A stretch of 64,000 bases of DNA, from positions 1-64,000 of the forward strand of contig NZ_QEIO01000001.1 of the NCBI RefSeq assembly GCF_003336425.1. Direction: 5' to 3'. Positions 43,133 to 52,875 of the stretch are shown one piece after another. This DNA comes from Marinitenerispora sediminis. GTDB lineage: Bacteria; Actinomycetota; Actinomycetes; Streptosporangiales; Streptosporangiaceae. How positions within the stretch are numbered: position 1 is the stretch's first letter; each line of letters starts with the position of its first letter. Below the pieces are notes generated by a model. The model made no database searches. It was given only the letters and a program-made list of their open reading frames with translations, and was not told where the DNA came from. Made by a program: the position numbers and the translations under genes.

Positions 43133-43506
43133 ATGGCGCGGATCCAGGTGATCCACGAATCCGAAGCCGCCCGGCGGGCACGGATCACGGTCGGCCAGCT
43201 CACCCAGCTGGCCGACGAAGGGCAGGTCGACGTCGCCTACCGTAATGAACTCGGCCGCTGGTTCACCCCCAAGACCGTCCGCGAACTCCGCCGACGCGCC
43301 GACATCGCCCGCTTCTGCGACATCGCACGGCCCCCCTCGTCCACACGTTCGAGGAACTGCTCACCCCAGGCGAAGTCGCCGCCAGGTTCCGCGTCGACGC
43401 CAAAACCGTCACCCGCTGGGCCAACACCGGCAAGCTCACCACCATCCGCACGCCCGGCGGACACCGCCGTTACCGCAAATCCGAGATCGACGCGCTCCTC
43501 CTGTAG
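43133..43506 (+). pseudogene. BldC-like DNA-binding protein, frameshifted at a C6 tract
   Basis: Part 1 (from the ATG at 43133): MARIQVIHESEAARRARITV to about RFCDIARPP. Part 2, in the next frame: FEELLTPGEVAARFRVDAKT, then VTRWANTGKL, RTPGGHRRYRKSEIDALLL and the stop at 43506, a near-complete BldC/MerR-type helix-turn-helix. Adding one C to the six-C run at 43331-43336 joins them into a single 124-residue frame. This is either a recent mutation, a phase switch or a sequencing error. Confidence 0.75.
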
Positions 43507-43648
43507 ACCAGAAGGAGGCCTCAGCAGCCTGGGGCACAGAGGTTCATCGACGTTCGCGCCTTCCGGGTGTTATCCGACATTTCGCGCTCGTCGCTGTCCG
43601 CCAGCGTGAGCTTCGCCGACTTCGTTGTCTAAGGAACGGCCCGCTTTC

Positions 43649-44665
43649 CTAGCCGAACACGCCGGCGGCGACCTTCCGCGTTTCGGTGAGCCCGGGGCGG
43701 GCCCGGCCGTAGGCGATGGCGTTGGTCAGCAGTACCAGGTAGCGCCCCGTCACTGGGTGGAAGTACAGGCTGGTGCCGGTGAATCCGTGGTGGTAGACGA
43801 GGCCGGTGTCGGTGAGCAGCCACGCGAGTCCCCGGTGGGTGCGCTCGTCCACGCGGACGGCCGGCTGCCAGGACGCGCGGACGTAGGCGCCGAACGGGGT
43901 GGCGGTGTCTCGGGTTCGCAGGATCGCCTCGGCGTAGTCGGCGAGCGCGTCGGCGGTGGCGAACACGCCCGCGTGGCCGGCCATACCGCCCAAGGTGGCG
44001 GCGTTCTCGTCGTGCGCGGTGCCGTGGACGGGGTGGCCGCCGACGAGGCGGCGTTCGGTCGGGGCGACCTTCGGGCCGCGGGCCAGCGGCCCGTAGGTGA
44101 TCCCGCGCGTCCCCAGTTCGCTGGTGTGGGCGTCCAATAGTTCGCCGAGGGTGGCGCCGCGCAGGCGTTCGAGGAGCAGCCCGGTCAGGATGAACCCGCG
44201 GTTGATGTACCGGTGCCCACCGGCCCCGTCGAGCGGCTCGGCGAGGATGGCCTCGGCGATGTCGCGGTCGCCGCCGATGTAGCGATCCAGGCGGGTCGAG
44301 GGCTTCAGGCCGGAGGTGTGGGTGAGCACCTGGCGCAGCGTGACGGCGGCTCCCGGATGCGTGCCGGGGTCGACGTCGAAGTAGGCCGCTACCGGGGTGT
44401 CGAGGTCGACCAGTTGGTCGGCGACGGCGCGGCCGACGAGCGGCCAGGTGGCGACGACCTTGGTCAGGCTTGCGATGTCGTAGAAGGTGGCGGGAGTGGC
44501 GGGGTGCCGGCCGTCAACGGCGGTCGTGCCGACGGCGACGAACGCGCGCTCGGTGGCGGAGCCGATCGCCGCGACGGCGCCGGGACTCTGGCGGCGGTCG
44601 ACCATGGACTGCAGGGCCCGGCGCAGCGTGTCGGCCGTGGTCGTCACCCAGGCGTCGTCGCTCAC
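43649..44665 (-). CDS. Serine hydrolase, beta-lactamase/PBP fold
   Basis: 338 aa from a GTG overlapping the MurA-like stop (GTGA). Class C-type motifs: SLTK at 66-69 (nucleophile Ser), YIN at 153-155, and HHG in LVYHHGFTGTSLYFHP as the third motif. No signal peptide is visible, so it is probably cytoplasmic; an esterase or peptidase acting on a small product rather than a wall enzyme is possible. It is last in the LbetaH-MurA-hydrolase operon. Confidence 0.85.
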   Translation of the reverse strand: MSDDAWVTTTADTLRRALQSMVDRRQSPGAVAAIGSATERAFVAVGTTAVDGRHPATPATFYDIASLTKVVATWPLVGRAVADQLVDLDTPVAAYFDVDPGTHPGAAVTLRQVLTHTSGLKPSTRLDRYIGGDRDIAEAILAEPLDGAGGHRYINRGFILTGLLLERLRGATLGELLDAHTSELGTRGITYGPLARGPKVAPTERRLVGGHPVHGTAHDENAATLGGMAGHAGVFATADALADYAEAILRTRDTATPFGAYVRASWQPAVRVDERTHRGLAWLLTDTGLVYHHGFTGTSLYFHPVTGRYLVLLTNAIAYGRARPGLTETRKVAAGVFG

Positions 44666-45928
44666 TCATCCTCCTCGTTGATGTGGGCGCCGAGCGCGCG
44701 CAGGACGCCCGGCAGGTCCGCATAGCCGCGCCGCAGGTGCGCCACGCCCCGTAGTTCGGTGCGTCCGCGCGCCGCGAGCGCGGCGAGCACCAGCGCGGCC
44801 GCGGCGCGGATGTCCGTCCCCCGCACCGTAGCGCCGATCAGGCGCCGGGGTCCGCGAATCGTCACGCGTGGCCCGGCGGCGTGCACGTCCGCCCCCAGGG
44901 CCGCGAGCGCGGGCACGTGGCTGGCCCGGTGGGCGTAGACGCGTTCCACTACATGAGAGACGCCCGGCGCTTGGGTGAGCAGCGCGCACAGTTGTGGTTG
45001 CAGGTCGGTCGGGAACCCGGGATGCGGGGCGGTCTTCACCGCGACCGGCGCGAGCGTGCCGCGGGTGGCGCGCAGCCCACCGGCCACAGGGGTGAGGGCG
45101 ATCCCCGCAGCCGCGGCGGCACCGCAGAACCCCGGGGGGGAGGTCGGCGATGCTGACTCCGGGCAGGTCGACTTTGCCGCTGGTGATCGCGGCGGCGATC
45201 GCGTAGGTCCCGGCGGCCATGCGATCGGGCGGCACGGTGTAGGCGGTCCCGCGCAACGCCGATCGGCCTTCGACTTCTAGGAGGCCGGGCGCGGTCCATT
45301 CGACGACGGCGCCGAGGCAGCGCAGGAACGCGACCGTGTGCTCGACCTCGGGTTCGATGCTGGCGCCTGCGATCCGGGACGTGCCGCAGGCGGTCGCCGC
45401 GAGCAGCAGCGCCGTGACGGTGGCGCCGAGGCTCGGACCGTAGTCGGTGGCGGCGTCGAACGTGAACCCGGTCAAGCGGTGAGCGCGGGCGTGCACGGCG
45501 CCGTCCGCGTACTCGACGTGGGCGCCGGCCGCACGCATCGCGGTGAGGTGGCGGTCGATCAGCCGATCAGCGAACGCGTCCCCGCCCGGCATCGGGATGA
45601 CGGCCGCGCCCACACGGGCGAGCACCGCGGCGCCGAAGCACACCGTGGGGCGGATTCGCGTTCCGAGATGGTGGGGGATCGTGCTGCTCGTCAGTGTGGC
45701 GGCGTGGACGGTGAGGCCTCCTTCGGAGGCGAAGGCGGTGTGCGCGCCGAGTGCGCGGGCGATGTTGATGCACACGCCGGTGTCGGTGATGGCGGGGACG
45801 TTGCGCAGGTGAACGGGCTCGGTGGCTAGTAGTGACGCCGCTGCCAGGTGCAGGAAGACGTTCTTGGAGCCCTGCACGTCAACGCGCCCGTTGAGCGGGG
45901 CTCCGCCCGTGATCAGCAGCCGGTTCAC
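44662..45928 (-). pseudogene. MurA-like enolpyruvyl transferase, one-base frameshift
   Basis: Starts at a GTG overlapping the previous stop. Lys22-Asn23 (GSKNVFLHLAAASLL) are kept as in MurA; the loop reads PGGDAFADRLIDRHL, so Asp 117 replaces the Cys that fosfomycin attacks. At a seven-C run near 45134-45140 the frame changes; with six Cs it would read LPPGFCGAAAAAG and continue through SHVVERVYAHRASHVPALAA to the stop at 44662, giving about 421 residues, the full MurA length. It could be a housekeeping paralogue, a resistance copy, or a natural-product enzyme such as those making enolpyruvyl nucleotides. Confidence 0.8.
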
Positions 45929-46596
45929 ATCCTCACCCGCGCTTCGGTCGGGTAGAGGCCACCGAGCTGCCCGGTCGGGTAGATGGTCACGTCCGGGCCG
46001 ATCAACGTGCCCGGGGCGACCGAGGTGAGCGCGGGCAGCTGCACGCGGTCCCCCAGGACCGCGCCGAACTTGGTCTGGCCGGTGCCGACCCTGGCCCCGC
46101 CGATGGTGACGAACAGTTCGTCAACGGCTGGTTCGACGACGGGCCGGTCGACGCGCAGGTTCGCCAGCACGCTGGACGATCCGATGTTGACGCGGCTGCC
46201 GACGATCGAGTCGCCCACGAACACGAAGTGCATGGCCCTGCTGTCGGCGAGGACCAGGCTCCGGGTGATCTCGCAGCAGTAGCCGATCTTGCTACCTGGC
46301 CCGATCACGGTGTGATCGCGCACCAGGCCGCGGCCGACGTAGGCGCCACGGCAGATCAGTGCCGGACCGATGATGACGGCGCCCGCGTCGACCACGGCGC
46401 CGGGCTCGACGATGACCTCGCCTTCGATCTCGGCACGGGGGTGAACAGCGCCGGCCAGGAGCCGGCGGGCGGAGCCGAGCCAGTCGAGGACGGTGGCCTT
46501 GACGTCGAATACGGCTTCCGGAAGGGGAAAGGGCAGCGGGACTCCGGTGATGTCGCAGTAGTAGGCGAGTGCGCTGAAATGCGAAGTTGAGGGCAT
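45925..46596 (-). CDS. Left-handed beta-helix transferase (GlmU/acyltransferase-like)
   Basis: 223 aa from the ATG at 46596 with AAGGAG upstream. From about residue 50 it has hexapeptide-type turns (AEIEGEVIVEPGAVVDAGAVIIGPALI, SKIGYCCEITRSLVLADSRAM, FVFVGDSIVGSRVNIGSSSVLANLR). This resembles the C-terminal acyltransferase domain of GlmU and sugar-nucleotide pyrophosphorylases without the nucleotidyltransferase part. ATGTGA couples it to the MurA-like gene, implying joint work on a UDP-amino-sugar or nucleotide. Confidence 0.82.
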   Translation of the reverse strand: MPSTSHFSALAYYCDITGVPLPFPLPEAVFDVKATVLDWLGSARRLLAGAVHPRAEIEGEVIVEPGAVVDAGAVIIGPALICRGAYVGRGLVRDHTVIGPGSKIGYCCEITRSLVLADSRAMHFVFVGDSIVGSRVNIGSSSVLANLRVDRPVVEPAVDELFVTIGGARVGTGQTKFGAVLGDRVQLPALTSVAPGTLIGPDVTIYPTGQLGGLYPTEARVRM

Positions 46597-47138
46597 TGCT
46601 GCTCCTTGGAGATGAAGCGTCTGTCCTGGCCGCGTTGTCGCTTCTTGGGGAGGGCGACGGTGCTTCGGGCACGCACGGGATGGAAGGACGCACCGCGTAC
46701 TGAGGGATGCCGAGCCTTGGGGCCTCTCCGGACCGGGCGCCGCGCACCAGCGACCCCGCACAGCCGAAGGCGCGCGGCGATCATCAGCGGGGCCTCGGCC
46801 CCGCAGCCGGCATGCTCCGCGGCGGTGCCTCGTGAGGGCGAGCGGGGGCCGGCAGTGGCCGTGGCTTCGGGGGTCGCGGGAAGTAGGTTCGGGCCGGATC
46901 TCGCCGGGGCAGCTCTGGGCGCTCAGGCATGCTCCACCTCGGTCTTCGATAGCAGGAAGGCCCGCCCCCTCACGGGATGCCGGGGACGGTTGTGCTGCAG
47001 CCCATCGGGGAAGGGTGCCGGCCGCAGCGGCTCCCGAGGGTCTTACCTCGGGGCCTGTGACCAGTACATGCCAACGGGAGGCTGGAGAGGAGGGTGCTGT
47101 GGTACTGAGCATGTTGAACGTGTTGAACGGAGCTCCCC
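46597..47138. other. Divergent intergenic region, no gene seen
   Basis: 542 bp between the LbetaH gene (minus) and the TPR regulator (plus). No frame is convincing. TTGAACGTGTTGAACG near 47112-47130 is a short direct repeat just before the regulator gene and could be an operator. The promoters of both transcripts should be here. Confidence 0.5.
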
Positions 47139-48485
47139 ATGCCGCGCAGCCCGAACGCGAAGCTCGCCGCGCTCCTCTCCGAGGCGGGGCTGACCTACGA
47201 CGCGCTCGCGCGCGCTGTGAACCGCGTCGGTGCCGAGGCCGGCCTCGATCTCCGCTACGACCGGACGTCGGTCGCGCACTGGCTCTCCGGCGCCCGGCCG
47301 CGCGGTCAGGTGCCCGACGTCATCACCGAGGCGATCGGCAGGCGCTTGCGCCGTCCGCTGACGCCAACGGACACTGGGTTCGTCGCCGCCCCGCCTCCGA
47401 GCGACATCGGGCTGGAGTGGCACGGAGACGTCGCGACGTCGCTGACAGAGCTGGGGAGGGCCGACATGGACGTGAGCCGCCGGGCCGTACTCCGGCACAG
47501 CGTGTACTCCCTGGCAGCTCTGGTCGCCATCCCGAACTGGCAGGAGATCGCGGACCGCGCCGAGCACGCCCGCAGGAAATCGCACATGGGGCGTGTCGGC
47601 CCGGGAGAGGTCGATGCCGTCTCTGCGATGGCCGAAGCCTTCTCCACTGTGGACGACCGCTTCGGCGGAGGGCACGCACGCTCCTCTGTCGCGGCCTACA
47701 TCGCCAACGACGTGGCCATCTGGCTGCGTGCGGATGCGGCCCCCGATACGCGACGCGCCCTCCACGCCGCCGCCGCCGATCTCGTCTACCTCGCCGGGTT
47801 CATGGCCTGGGACGACGACGCCCACGGCCTCGCAGAGCGGTACTACCTCCAGGCGTTGCGGCTCGCCGCCGAGGCCGATGCCCCTCTGACCTACGCCACC
47901 GTGCTTCGGGGCATGAGCATCCAGGCCAGCGACCTCGGCCACCACAACGAGGCCCTGCATCTCGTGGAGGCGGCCGAGTCCGCGGCGAAGGACGCGCCCC
48001 CAAGGATGTGGGCCTTCCTGGCCGGGCAGAGAGCGGTAGCCCAAGCCGCGCTCGGTGACCGCCGTTCGGCCGTCGCCTCCCTCAGCGAGGCAGAGCGCCA
48101 CCTGGAGTCAGCCACCAGCCAGGTCGAACCCTTCGGCTCCTATCACCACGCGGCCCTCGCCTTCCAGGAGGCTCACCTGCGTGCCCACCTGGGCGACGTC
48201 CACGGCGCGGTGACGGCCATGACCGCATCGAACAGGCGCCGTCCAGAGGACGAGCGGCGATCCCGCGCGCTGTCGACGGCCCTCCTGGGCGACTACCAGT
48301 TCCGCGCCGGGCACCTGGAGGCGGCCTGCCAGACCTGGCACGCCTTCCTCGACGACTACCCGTACCTGACAGCAGGACGCGCCGACGCCGCGCTGGCGCG
48401 CCTGCGCAGCAGCGTGCAGCGGCACTCAGGGAACGCTGCCGCGGCGGCGCTGTTCCGCAGAGCGGATGACCTCGTCGCGGCGTAA
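47139..48485 (+). CDS. HTH/TPR-like transcriptional regulator
   Basis: 448 aa. The N-terminal region (KLAALLSEAGLTYDALARAVNRV, TSVAHWLSGARPRGQVPDVITEAIGRRL) is an HTH of the type found in actinomycete XRE-TPR regulators. The rest is helical repeats (AERYYLQALRLAAEADAPLTYATVLRG, ALGDRRSAVASLSEAERHLES). The predicted SVYSLAALVAIPNW segment is typical of the family. It is divergent from the MurA-like operon and likely regulates it. Confidence 0.82.
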   Translation: MPRSPNAKLAALLSEAGLTYDALARAVNRVGAEAGLDLRYDRTSVAHWLSGARPRGQVPDVITEAIGRRLRRPLTPTDTGFVAAPPPSDIGLEWHGDVATSLTELGRADMDVSRRAVLRHSVYSLAALVAIPNWQEIADRAEHARRKSHMGRVGPGEVDAVSAMAEAFSTVDDRFGGGHARSSVAAYIANDVAIWLRADAAPDTRRALHAAAADLVYLAGFMAWDDDAHGLAERYYLQALRLAAEADAPLTYATVLRGMSIQASDLGHHNEALHLVEAAESAAKDAPPRMWAFLAGQRAVAQAALGDRRSAVASLSEAERHLESATSQVEPFGSYHHAALAFQEAHLRAHLGDVHGAVTAMTASNRRRPEDERRSRALSTALLGDYQFRAGHLEAACQTWHAFLDDYPYLTAGRADAALARLRSSVQRHSGNAAAAALFRRADDLVAA

Positions 48486-48618
48486 ACAAACCGTCCCATT
48501 GGCATGTGGGGCAACGCCGCCCGGAACGGACGGCGTCCCGCGCCGCCTCTCATCAAGTCCTAGCCTGGACACCACGTTGGGCAACCCGGGTGTAGGCGTC
48601 GAGCCGCTGCGGTGGGAT

Positions 48619-48875
48619 CGGACTCCACGGGCTGCGTCACGGTGCGGCGTCGCTGAGTCTGGCTGCCGGGGTGGACGTCAAGGTCGTATCGGTCGAACTC
48701 GGGCATTCGTCCACGAGCTTCACCCGGGACACCTATCAGAGCGTGCACCCGCAGGTCGCCAAGGCAGCCGCCGAAGCCACCGCCGCCCTGGTCCCGCTAC
48801 CGCCCGCCCGGCGCCCACGGCGCCCGGTGCTCGACTCACCCGCGACTTAAGAGCACATACGGAGCACACACCGGC
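48619..48875 (+). pseudogene. Integrase remnant C, last 75-80 residues
   Basis: TGLHGLRHGAASLSLAAGVD, VKVVSVELGHSSTSFTRD and TYQSVHPQVAKAAAEATAAL, ending DSPAT and stop at 48849. HxxR, the later His and the catalytic Tyr are all present, so this is the 3' end of a tyrosine recombinase cut off upstream. It sits about 75 bp from the 3' end of tRNA-Lys, the usual place for such an integrase next to its attachment site. The rest of 48486-48949 has only the tRNA terminator. Confidence 0.88.
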
Positions 48876-48889
48876 CCCGTGACATGACG

Positions 48890-48936
48890 AAACCCCAGGC
48901 CAGAATCCTGGAAAACAGGCCCTGACCTGGGGTTTT
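48890..48936 (-). terminator. Terminator of tRNA-Lys copy 1
   Basis: On the minus strand AAACCCCAGG pairs with CCTGGGGTTT downstream of the tRNA. A similar stem follows tRNA-Lys copy 2. Confidence 0.7.
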
Positions 48937-48949
48937 ACTCGTCTACCAC

Positions 48950-49025
<76 letters not shown>

Positions 49026-49241
49026 CCCGTCGGCCGCGCTACCCCTGGGGTGGCCGACACCAGTACTTTACCTGATTCCGCGCCCCGCCCGGCACGCCGC
49101 GGGCGGGGCGCGGCGGTGTGCCGGGGGCGGCGGGTCGAACCGTTATCCGCCCGACGCCCGACGTCGTGTCTTCGCACTCCAGTCTCGTTCGCGTCATCAG
49201 GTCGCAGCACGATGAGGCCCCCGAAGAGCTTGGAGACAAGA

Positions 49242-51719
49242 GTGCGACTCTCATATCCGCGGTCCGCGTTAGGCGCGGCCGCCGCAGTAGTGCTGGCCAG
49301 CGGTGCCGTGTTCGTGCCGGGGACGGCTGCCGTGGCCGATGCGCCCGGTGTGGTGATCAGTGAGGTGTACGGCGGGGGCGGCAACAGCGGCGCCACCTGG
49401 CGGAACGACTTCATCGAGCTGGGGAACCCGGGTGGCGCGGACGTCGGGTTGGACGGGTGGAGTGTGCAGTACCTGCCCGCCCAGCCGGGCGCGAACACCC
49501 GCGCGCAGGTGACGGCGCTCTCGGGCGTGATCGCGGCCGACGGGCGCTACCTCGTGCAGGAGGGCGCCGGCAGTGGCGGCACCCGGGACCTGCCGGCCGC
49601 CGACGCCGCGGGTGGCATCGCCATGGCGGCCGGGCAGGGGACGGTGCTCCTGGTCGACGGGACCGACCCGGTGACCTGCCGGACGGCTGCGGAGTGCGCG
49701 GCCGATGACGCGGTCGTCGACCTGGTCGGCTACGGGGCCGCGGCGATCCACGAGACCGCGCCCGCGCCGGCCGGCTCCAACACCGCCTCGCTCGCCCGGG
49801 ACGGCGGCCTCGCCGACACCGACGACAACTCCGCGGACTTCACGGCCGGCGACCCGACGCCGACCAACTCCGCCGGGGAGACCGGCGACGGCGGTGACGG
49901 CGGCACGCCCGAGCCGGAGGAGCCCGGCGAGCTGCGTATCCACGACATCCAGGGGACGACCCGGGTGTCGCCGCAGGCCGGCCGGCCGGTGACCGGGGTC
50001 CCGGGGGTGGTCACGGCGGTGAACACCACCGGCTCGGCGCGGGGCTTCTGGTTCCAGGACGCCGAGGGCGACGACGACCCGCGCACCAGCGAGGCGCTGT
50101 TCGTGTTCACCGGGTCCACCACGCCCGACGTCGCGGTCGGCGACGAGGTACTGGTCAGCGGCAGGGTCGAGGAGTACCGGCCGGGTGCGGCCGACATGCG
50201 CCTCCAGGCGATCACCCAGCTCACCGGCGCCGTCTGGACGGTGCTGTCCTCCGGGAACACGCTGCCGGCCGCGGTCGCGCTGCGGCCCGACACCGTGCCC
50301 GACGCCTACGCGCCCGACGCCGGCGGCGACGTGTCCGGCCTCGACCTGCGCCCGGACGACTACGCACTCGACTTCTGGGCCGCCCACGAGCACATGCTGC
50401 TGCGCGTCCAGGACGCCCGCGTCGTGGGCGCGACGGACGGCTTCAACGCCCTCTGGATCACCACGAAGCCGGACCAGAACGCCGCCGCGAGGGGCGGAGC
50501 CGTCTACGGTTCCTACGACGACGCCAACTCCGGCCGCCTCAAGATCGAGTCGCTGATCCCGTTCGCCGAGCGCCCGTTCCCCCGGGCCGACGTGGGCGAC
50601 GAACTGCGCGGCGTGACGGAGGGGCCGCTCTACTACAGCCAGTACGGCGGGTACCTGCTGCGGGCCACGACGCTGGGCGAGCACGTCGGCAACGGGCTGG
50701 AGCGCGAGACCACGTCGCGCGGGCGCGACTGGGAGCTGTCCGCCGCGACGTACAACGTGGAGAACCTGTCCCCCGCGGACGAGCAGGACAAGTTCGACCG
50801 GCTCGCCGAGGGCATCGTCGCCAACCTGCGCAGCCCCGACATCGTCAACCTGGAGGAGATCCAGGACAACAGCGGCCCGGCCAACGACGGGGTGGTCGAC
50901 GCCGACGAGACGCTGGAGCGGCTGGTGGCCGCCATCAAGGACGCCGGCGGGCCCACCTACCACTGGCGGCAGATCAGCCCCGAGAACAACCAGGACGGCG
51001 GGCAGCCGGGCGGCAACATCCGCAACGCCTTCCTGTTCAACCCGGCCCGCACCTCCTTCGTGGATGTGGCCGGCGGGGACGCCACCACCCCGGTGGAGGT
51101 CACCACCCGGCGCGGACAGGTGGGGCTGAGCGTGTCGCCGGGACGCATCGAGCCGCAGGATCCGGCGTGGCGGTCCTCCCGCAAGCCGCTGGTCGGCCAG
51201 TTCCGGTTCCAGGGCCGCGACGTCTTCGTGGTCACCAACCACTTCAACTCCAAGGGCGGCGACCAGCCACTGCACGGCACCACGCAGCCGCCGAACCGGT
51301 CCTCCGAGCAGCAGCGCAACGCGCAGGCCGACCTGGTGCGCGGGTTCGTCGACGAGCTGACAGCCGCGGACCCCGACGCCAACGTCCTGGTCGTCGGCGA
51401 CCTCAACGACTTCCAGTTCTCACGGACCCTGGAGACGCTGACGGCCGACGGCGGCCTGCACAACCCGATGACGGAGCTGCCGGCGGAGGAGCGGTACAAC
51501 TACGTCTACGACGGCAACGCCCAGGCGCTGGACCACATGCTCGTCACGCCGCGGGTGGCGCACCGCGTCCGCTACGACATCGTCCACCTGAACGCGGAGT
51601 TCCACGACCAGTCCAGCGACCACGACCCGCAGGTGCTGCGGTTCCGCCCGCTCAGCGGCGACCGCAAGCTGGACCGGCGGGAGGACAACCAGTACTACCG
51701 CGGCAACGGCCCCCGGTAG
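49242..51719 (+). CDS. Secreted LTD-domain endonuclease/exonuclease/phosphatase-family nuclease
   Basis: 825 aa from a GTG with GGAG six bases upstream, giving a short signal peptide (LGAAAAVVLASGAVFVPGTAAVADA). A lamin-tail domain follows (VVISEVYGGGGNSGATWRNDFIELGN), then an OB-like region (RIHDIQGTTRVSP, GVVTAVNTTGSARGFWFQD). The C-terminal EEP nuclease has YNVENLSPADEQDKFDRLA, DIVNLEEIQDN, VVTNHFNSKGGD, VVGDLNDFQFS and SDHDPQVL. It is the ExeM/NucH-type extracellular DNase architecture. Confidence 0.9.
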   Translation: MRLSYPRSALGAAAAVVLASGAVFVPGTAAVADAPGVVISEVYGGGGNSGATWRNDFIELGNPGGADVGLDGWSVQYLPAQPGANTRAQVTALSGVIAADGRYLVQEGAGSGGTRDLPAADAAGGIAMAAGQGTVLLVDGTDPVTCRTAAECAADDAVVDLVGYGAAAIHETAPAPAGSNTASLARDGGLADTDDNSADFTAGDPTPTNSAGETGDGGDGGTPEPEEPGELRIHDIQGTTRVSPQAGRPVTGVPGVVTAVNTTGSARGFWFQDAEGDDDPRTSEALFVFTGSTTPDVAVGDEVLVSGRVEEYRPGAADMRLQAITQLTGAVWTVLSSGNTLPAAVALRPDTVPDAYAPDAGGDVSGLDLRPDDYALDFWAAHEHMLLRVQDARVVGATDGFNALWITTKPDQNAAARGGAVYGSYDDANSGRLKIESLIPFAERPFPRADVGDELRGVTEGPLYYSQYGGYLLRATTLGEHVGNGLERETTSRGRDWELSAATYNVENLSPADEQDKFDRLAEGIVANLRSPDIVNLEEIQDNSGPANDGVVDADETLERLVAAIKDAGGPTYHWRQISPENNQDGGQPGGNIRNAFLFNPARTSFVDVAGGDATTPVEVTTRRGQVGLSVSPGRIEPQDPAWRSSRKPLVGQFRFQGRDVFVVTNHFNSKGGDQPLHGTTQPPNRSSEQQRNAQADLVRGFVDELTAADPDANVLVVGDLNDFQFSRTLETLTADGGLHNPMTELPAEERYNYVYDGNAQALDHMLVTPRVAHRVRYDIVHLNAEFHDQSSDHDPQVLRFRPLSGDRKLDRREDNQYYRGNGPR

Positions 51720-51820
51720 CACGCTCGGCGGCGGTGGCGGACCGGCGACCGGCCACCGCCGCCGCAGGCGCGACCCGGTGCGGGCGGCGGCGCCCGCACC
51801 GGGACCGCCCCGCCGCCCGG

Positions 51821-52300
51821 CTACGAGGCGGCGGAGCCGGGCGCGGTCGCCGGCGCGTGGCCCCGGTCGGCGTCGAACGCCTGGGCGACGGCGAGGCTGT
51901 CCTCGTAGACGTGGTGCCGGGTGACGCGGCCGTCCTCCACCGTGAGGTGCAGGGCGAACCGGGCGCGGTACGCCCTGCCGGTGGACCGCGCGGTCTGCCG
52001 GATCTCGCCGAGCACGACCGCCTCGTCACCGTCGACGAGGACGCGGTCGACCGCGGTGGCCGCCTCCCCGGGCACGTGGTGCTCGCCCAGGGCGCGGAAG
52101 TGCGCGGCGGCGTCGCCGCGGGTGCTCCGGTGGCGGATCCACGGCGTGGCCGCCCGGCCGTGCTCGGACTCCGGCCAGTCCACCTTCCAGTCGATCCGCT
52201 CCGCGTACATCGCGGCGATGCGGTCGGGGTCGCCCTCGCCGATCCGGTGCAGGAGTTCCCGCACGACGGCGAGCGTGGTCGTAGGTGTGTCCGCGGACAT
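51821..52300 (-). CDS. SnoaL-like (NTF2-fold) protein
   Basis: 159 aa. VRELLHRIGEGDPDRIAAMYAERIDWKVDWPESEHG and TARSTGRAYRARFALHLTVEDGRVTRHHVYEDSLAVAQAF are typical of SnoaL-like/polyketide-cyclase-like small proteins. Function unknown; many are isomerases or binding proteins. An Ala/Pro tail ends the protein. The start was set at the ATG (52300) rather than 16 codons earlier. Confidence 0.82.
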   Translation of the reverse strand: MSADTPTTTLAVVRELLHRIGEGDPDRIAAMYAERIDWKVDWPESEHGRAATPWIRHRSTRGDAAAHFRALGEHHVPGEAATAVDRVLVDGDEAVVLGEIRQTARSTGRAYRARFALHLTVEDGRVTRHHVYEDSLAVAQAFDADRGHAPATAPGSAAS

Positions 52301-52642
52301 GGCCTGGTCCCTCCGGTCCGGCCCGCGTCTGGAAGCGGGCGCGTCCACAGTCCTACCGGCCGCCGCGGCGCACGGCGATTACCTCGCAGGTAGCCGGACG
52401 AGCGCCCGGCCGCCGCCGACCGGTCTCCGCGGCTGGGGCGAGGGCGGCCTGGCGGGGACGTGCGTGGTGGCCGGCACCGCCGAGCGGGGCGGCCTGCCGA
52501 CGCCGGCGGGAGCATGGTGGGCGGTGCGCACTCCGGCAACCGCGGGGGCAGCACCGCACCCCTCGTCGACCTCAGACAGCACGAAACCCCAGGTCCCCGC
52601 CCACATATGGGGCGAACCTGGGGTTACACGCGTCGATCAGGG
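52301..52642. other. Gap with tRNA terminator, no gene
   Basis: No coding frame supported. On the minus strand a stem of AACCCCAGGT and ACCTGGGGTT (52584-52625) follows tRNA-Lys copy 2 and is its likely terminator. Confidence 0.6.
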
Positions 52643-52715
<73 letters not shown>

Positions 52716-52875
52716 CCGCCGTGCGGCTGGCCGGACCGGGTGCCGAGCACCGGATCGGACCGACGTCCACAACTGTAGCAGTCCGGGAAAGTGGTCGCGA
52801 ACGCGTTGCCGGGGCCGGATGAGCACCCACTCCCGGGCGGGGTGGGTGCTCAGCGACGTCCCCGGGCCGGTGCGG

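Noticed and set aside
45131-45141. Programmed ribosomal frameshift at the C7 run of the MurA-like gene
   Set aside because: No stimulatory structure or known slippery pattern is evident, and MurA homologues do not use one; indel or read error is simpler.
49269-51275. 668-codon minus-strand frame over the nuclease gene
   Set aside because: Antisense shadow of a secreted nuclease with intact motifs.
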